Assembly (NCBI RefSeq): GCF_025685655.1
Contig: NZ_JAGSYG010000003.1
Location: 897,250 to 961,249 of the forward strand
DNA: 64,000 nt
Direction of reading: 5' to 3'
Origin: Acidicapsa ligni
GTDB taxonomy: Bacteria; Acidobacteriota; Terriglobia; Terriglobales; Acidobacteriaceae
Shown: piece by piece, positions 61,551 through 64,000 of the stretch
Layout of the letters: every line of letters begins with the position of its first letter
Numbering within the stretch: position 1 is the stretch's first letter
Translations under genes and position numbers: made by a program
The notes under the pieces: model-generated
What the model was told of the DNA's origin: nothing
The model's input: the letters and a program-made list of their open reading frames with translations, nothing else
Database searches by the model: none

Positions 61551-63305
61551 CTATAAACGATGTGAAGGCGCCGCGTCTTCAGGGGTAGTCGCAGCGTTTA
61601 CGGATCGGAGTGCCGCAAGAGCTGAGTTTGGTTCAGCTGGAAAATTGTTGCGATGATCCGCTAGATAGCGATGGACATCCGCGATGACAACGGAACCTTC
61701 GCCAACAGCAGACGCTACGCGTTTTACGGAATTGGAACGAACGTCTCCTACGGCAAACATTCCGGGTAAGCTTGTGGCGTAGGGCGTGCTCTCGAAGCCG
61801 TCTGTACCGCCTGTGAGAATGAAACCCTTCTTATCCAGCCGTACTGTACCAAAGAGCCATCCCGAGTTTGGTTCGGCACCGATCATAACGAATACAGTCC
61901 CAATTGGCTTCACGATGGACTCACCTGTTTCTCGATTAGTCCAGGTGACGTATTCGAGATAAGGATCTCCTTCGAGCTTCACAATTTCTGCTTGAGTATA
62001 AAGCGAGATGCGTGACGAGCTTTCGAGGCGAGAAATAAGATACTGCGACATCGTGCTTGCCAGCGATTTACCGCGAATGATGTGGTGTACATGTTTTGCG
62101 ATGCCCGATAGAAATAAAGCAGCCTGCCCGGCTGAGTTGCCCCCGCCTACGACAACAATCTCTTTTTCGCGGCAAAACATTGACTCCATCGCGGTTGCCG
62201 CGTAAAAGATCCCGCAGTTTTCATACTGGCTGTAGTTATCTACCGAAAGCTTGCGATATTGTGCTCCCGAGGCCACAACAACAGATCTTGAATAGACTGG
62301 AATGCCGCCCGCAAGTGTCAGCTTGTGGATGCCATTGCTCTGCTCCGCAGTGATGGTCTGCCTGGAGATCGCGATGCGTACTCCAAACTTCAACGCCTGC
62401 AACTGGGCACGGTTTGCAAGCCGCTGGCCGGAGATTCCTGTTGGGAAACCAAGGTAGTTTTCGATTTTGGAGCTTGTGCCTGCTTGTCCGCCTGAAGCTG
62501 TACTTTCAATAACGATGGTGCAGAGCCCCTCCGACGCAGCATAGACAGCAGCAGCGAGGCCCGAAGGGCCAGCACCGACAACTGTCACGTCGTAGATCAT
62601 CTCTGGATCAGGCAGTTCAGTAATGCCCAGTTCATCCGCAAGCTGTGTGATGGTGGGCCGATGCAAGATGCGGCCATCAAAAAGAATCGCCTCTGGCAGA
62701 GTGGATTCAGGATTGGATAGGCCATCATTCAGCAGCGGGCCTTCCTCAGCATGCACCTCCACAATCCTGTGCGGATAGCTGTTACGAACAAGAAAGCGTT
62801 GGATTACTGTAACCTCGGCATCGTTGGCAAGCCCCCTCAATGTAATGCCCGCGTTTTCCTCGCCAAGCATGCCAATACGACGCCAAGCAACTGCTGAGGT
62901 GACGAGATTTGCGATATCACCTTCCGCACGCATGAGTTTCGAGAGCTCTCTGCGTGGTACGCGAAGAAGACGGCTCTCTTGAACTGTTCGTGCTTCTACG
63001 AGTGATCCCTGTGAGGTCAGAAGATTAAACTCGCCGGAGAAGTCCAGCCTCCTATGATTCGCTATAACCTTGGAATCACCATTTACGAGGCGCAGAGAGA
63101 CATCGATCTGTCCTTCGAGCACCACGAACATGTCTATCTGCCGCTCGCCCCAGGTGAACAACGGTACGCCTGCCGGAAAGGTTTCTTCCTGACCATAGGC
63201 GCCCAGCCGTACGATCATCTCCTCCGTAAGTTTCGCAAAGGCGAGGTCGGGCCGAAAGTCTGGATTGTTCCATGCAGTGTTCTTGCTCTCAGCGTCGTAG
63301 ATCAT
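61551..63305 (-). CDS. cNMP-binding domain fused to thioredoxin-reductase-like flavoprotein
   Basis: 584 residues. Residues about 20-150 form a cyclic-nucleotide-binding-like domain ('FPAGVPLFTWGERQIDMFVV'), 160-240 an intervening part, and 255-560 a low-molecular-weight thioredoxin-reductase fold ('DVTVVGAGPSGLAAAVYAAS', 'GQAGTSSKIENYLGFP', 'IVVVGGGNSAGQAALFLSG', 'GMFAVGDVR'). Where true thioredoxin reductases have CxxC it reads 'FYAATAMESMFC', so the disulfide pair is missing. It may be a flavin or quinone reductase controlled by a nucleotide. It is convergent with the histidine kinase, with one base between stops. Confidence 0.88.
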   Translation of the reverse strand: MIYDAESKNTAWNNPDFRPDLAFAKLTEEMIVRLGAYGQEETFPAGVPLFTWGERQIDMFVVLEGQIDVSLRLVNGDSKVIANHRRLDFSGEFNLLTSQGSLVEARTVQESRLLRVPRRELSKLMRAEGDIANLVTSAVAWRRIGMLGEENAGITLRGLANDAEVTVIQRFLVRNSYPHRIVEVHAEEGPLLNDGLSNPESTLPEAILFDGRILHRPTITQLADELGITELPDPEMIYDVTVVGAGPSGLAAAVYAASEGLCTIVIESTASGGQAGTSSKIENYLGFPTGISGQRLANRAQLQALKFGVRIAISRQTITAEQSNGIHKLTLAGGIPVYSRSVVVASGAQYRKLSVDNYSQYENCGIFYAATAMESMFCREKEIVVVGGGNSAGQAALFLSGIAKHVHHIIRGKSLASTMSQYLISRLESSSRISLYTQAEIVKLEGDPYLEYVTWTNRETGESIVKPIGTVFVMIGAEPNSGWLFGTVRLDKKGFILTGGTDGFESTPYATSLPGMFAVGDVRSNSVKRVASAVGEGSVVIADVHRYLADHRNNFPAEPNSALAALRSVNAATTPEDAAPSHRL

Positions 63306-63786
63306 GGCGTTGGATCCCCTTATCTCTTACCTATGAAAACATAGTCGCTACTGATCTCGCTGAGAAAATCCCATTAGAGGACTCGTGTTCAGCGTCATCC
63401 CCTTCCGCTGAACACGAATGAACTCGTATGCCTGCTATCGCCAGCCAGGCGTTGATAGGCCGCTGAGTTGTCATAAAGACGGTTGAGAATCGTGCATTAA
63501 TCCTGCACCTAAGATGGATATCCTCTACGTGCAACGTTTCTTTCCTCAAACGATATTTCTGGAGTACTATCTCACATCGGTATTGCGCACGTTCTCCAGG
63601 TCTGGAACCTTCGGCGAGCAGGTCGGTACCTTTCTCCAGAGAAATTCAAAATCCTGAGGGTCCCCTCCCTATACTCTTTCTTGAGAAGTGCCCAGTCCCA
63701 ATGCGAACTTCCTGTATATCTGTTCCCTGGCTCAATCCACGATGTTCGCAGATCTCTGGAACGTTAAACAAAGAGGTGACAGCACT
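63306..63786. other. Divergent intergenic region at the right end
   Basis: 481 bases between the flavoprotein gene and the DUF4331-like gene. It contains one strong inverted repeat (listed separately). No gene or RNA recognised. Confidence 0.5.
63383..63417. repeat. Perfect 12-base inverted repeat upstream of the flavoprotein gene
   Basis: TCGTGTTCAGCG (63383-63394) and CGCTGAACACGA (63406-63417), 11-base spacer, 78 bases before the gene start. Could be an operator or a leader hairpin. There is no T-run. Confidence 0.55.
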
Positions 63787-64000
63787 ATGCGATCAATCAA
63801 AAAAGCGGATATTCCTGAAGCAAATACAAACGGAATCGAATATATATCGCGTCGGAAAGCTCTTATCCGCGGCGCAATTGTCGCGGCGGGAATCGGTTTG
63901 TCCCGGACCGCTTCGGCTCTGTCAATTCAAAGCGAATCCCAATCAGATTCCATCAACATAAAGGGGAAAAGCATGTCTCATCATCTTGACTCACCTATCG
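63787..64000 (+). CDS. Tat-exported DUF4331-like protein, 5' part only
   Basis: The first 71 codons are present. ATG 63787 has GAGGTG nine bases upstream. A Tat-like signal starts at 'SRRKALIRGAIVAAGIG' and the mature part begins with 'MSHHLDSPI' at the window edge, the usual opening of DUF4331 proteins ('HHLDSP'). The function of the family is unknown. The assignment rests on a very short stretch. Confidence 0.6.
   Translation, partial: MRSIKKADIPEANTNGIEYISRRKALIRGAIVAAGIGLSRTASALSIQSESQSDSINIKGKSMSHHLDSPI

Noticed and set aside
1..64000. CRISPR arrays, insertion sequences, prophage, integron sites, tRNA or rRNA genes
   Set aside because: None recognised on reading both strands; no transposase or integrase motif occurs in the translated frames.

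Overview
The window reads as chromosome of a soil-type member of the Acidobacteriota, most likely class Terriglobia (Acidobacteriaceae). The assignment is inferred from the gene families and was not confirmed by any search. Supporting signs are a 1,112-residue Oar-like TonB receptor with an N-terminal carboxypeptidase-regulatory domain, a ToxR-like winged-helix regulator ending its DNA-binding part with a typical 'LEIPRGGY' motif, a menaquinol-type bc/caa3 respiratory operon, GH92 mannosidase and many Tat-exported enzymes. No rRNA, tRNA, CRISPR array, transposase or phage gene was seen.

Layout. 1-3.5 kb: reductive pyrimidine catabolism on the minus strand (preT, preA, dihydropyrimidinase cut by the window edge). 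3.8-6 kb: a large Tat-exported phospholipase C. 6.1-9.9 kb: catecholate-siderophore-type TonB receptor with a PiuC/YbiX dioxygenase, preceded by a promoter whose spacer is a palindrome. 10-11.3 kb: a seven-heme cytochrome c. 11.3-17.3 kb: a minus-strand operon for an unassigned sugar or polyol (Gfo/Idh/MocA dehydrogenase, DUF993 aldolase-like protein, sugar-phosphate isomerase, aldehyde dehydrogenase, MFS transporter). 17.8-20.6 kb: an exported esterase, the decayed end of a KdpE-type response regulator, and an IclR-HTH/sugar-binding hybrid regulator. 20.9-26 kb: methionine-sulfoxide repair genes, a Rieske oxygenase, a CHY zinc-finger protein, an M24-like protein and a PQQ-type sugar dehydrogenase.

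26-34.1 kb: one long minus-strand operon encoding a bc complex and a caa3 oxidase: coxB, coxA, coxC, a membrane protein, a diheme cytochrome c, a Rieske protein, a cytochrome b with fused cytochrome c, and CtaG. It appears to encode a complete quinol-to-oxygen chain. 34.9-37.1 kb: a TPR protein and an NTF2-like protein. 37.3-44 kb: secreted hydrolases (PHP phosphoesterase, GH92, a frameshifted PI-PLC, a second phospholipase C). 44-49 kb: Oar-like receptor divergent from a ToxR-like regulator. 49-53.3 kb: a sensorless sigma-54 activator, a multicopper oxidase and an oxalate-decarboxylase-like bicupin. 53.6-61.5 kb: histidine acid phosphatase (phytase-like), a YncE-like propeller and a TonB receptor on the minus strand, facing away from a two-component system on the plus strand. 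The end holds a cNMP-binding/thioredoxin-reductase-like fusion and the start of a Tat-exported DUF4331-like protein.

Themes. Genes for scavenging organic phosphate and lipid head groups recur (two phospholipases C, a PI-PLC relic, phytase-like phosphatase, PHP esterase), together with TonB uptake and extracellular redox enzymes. The most notable items are the unassigned sugar operon with its hybrid regulator, the response regulator that seems to start at CTG, the two decayed genes whose mutations can be placed to the base, the palindrome in the siderophore-receptor promoter, and the possible phytate-uptake locus.
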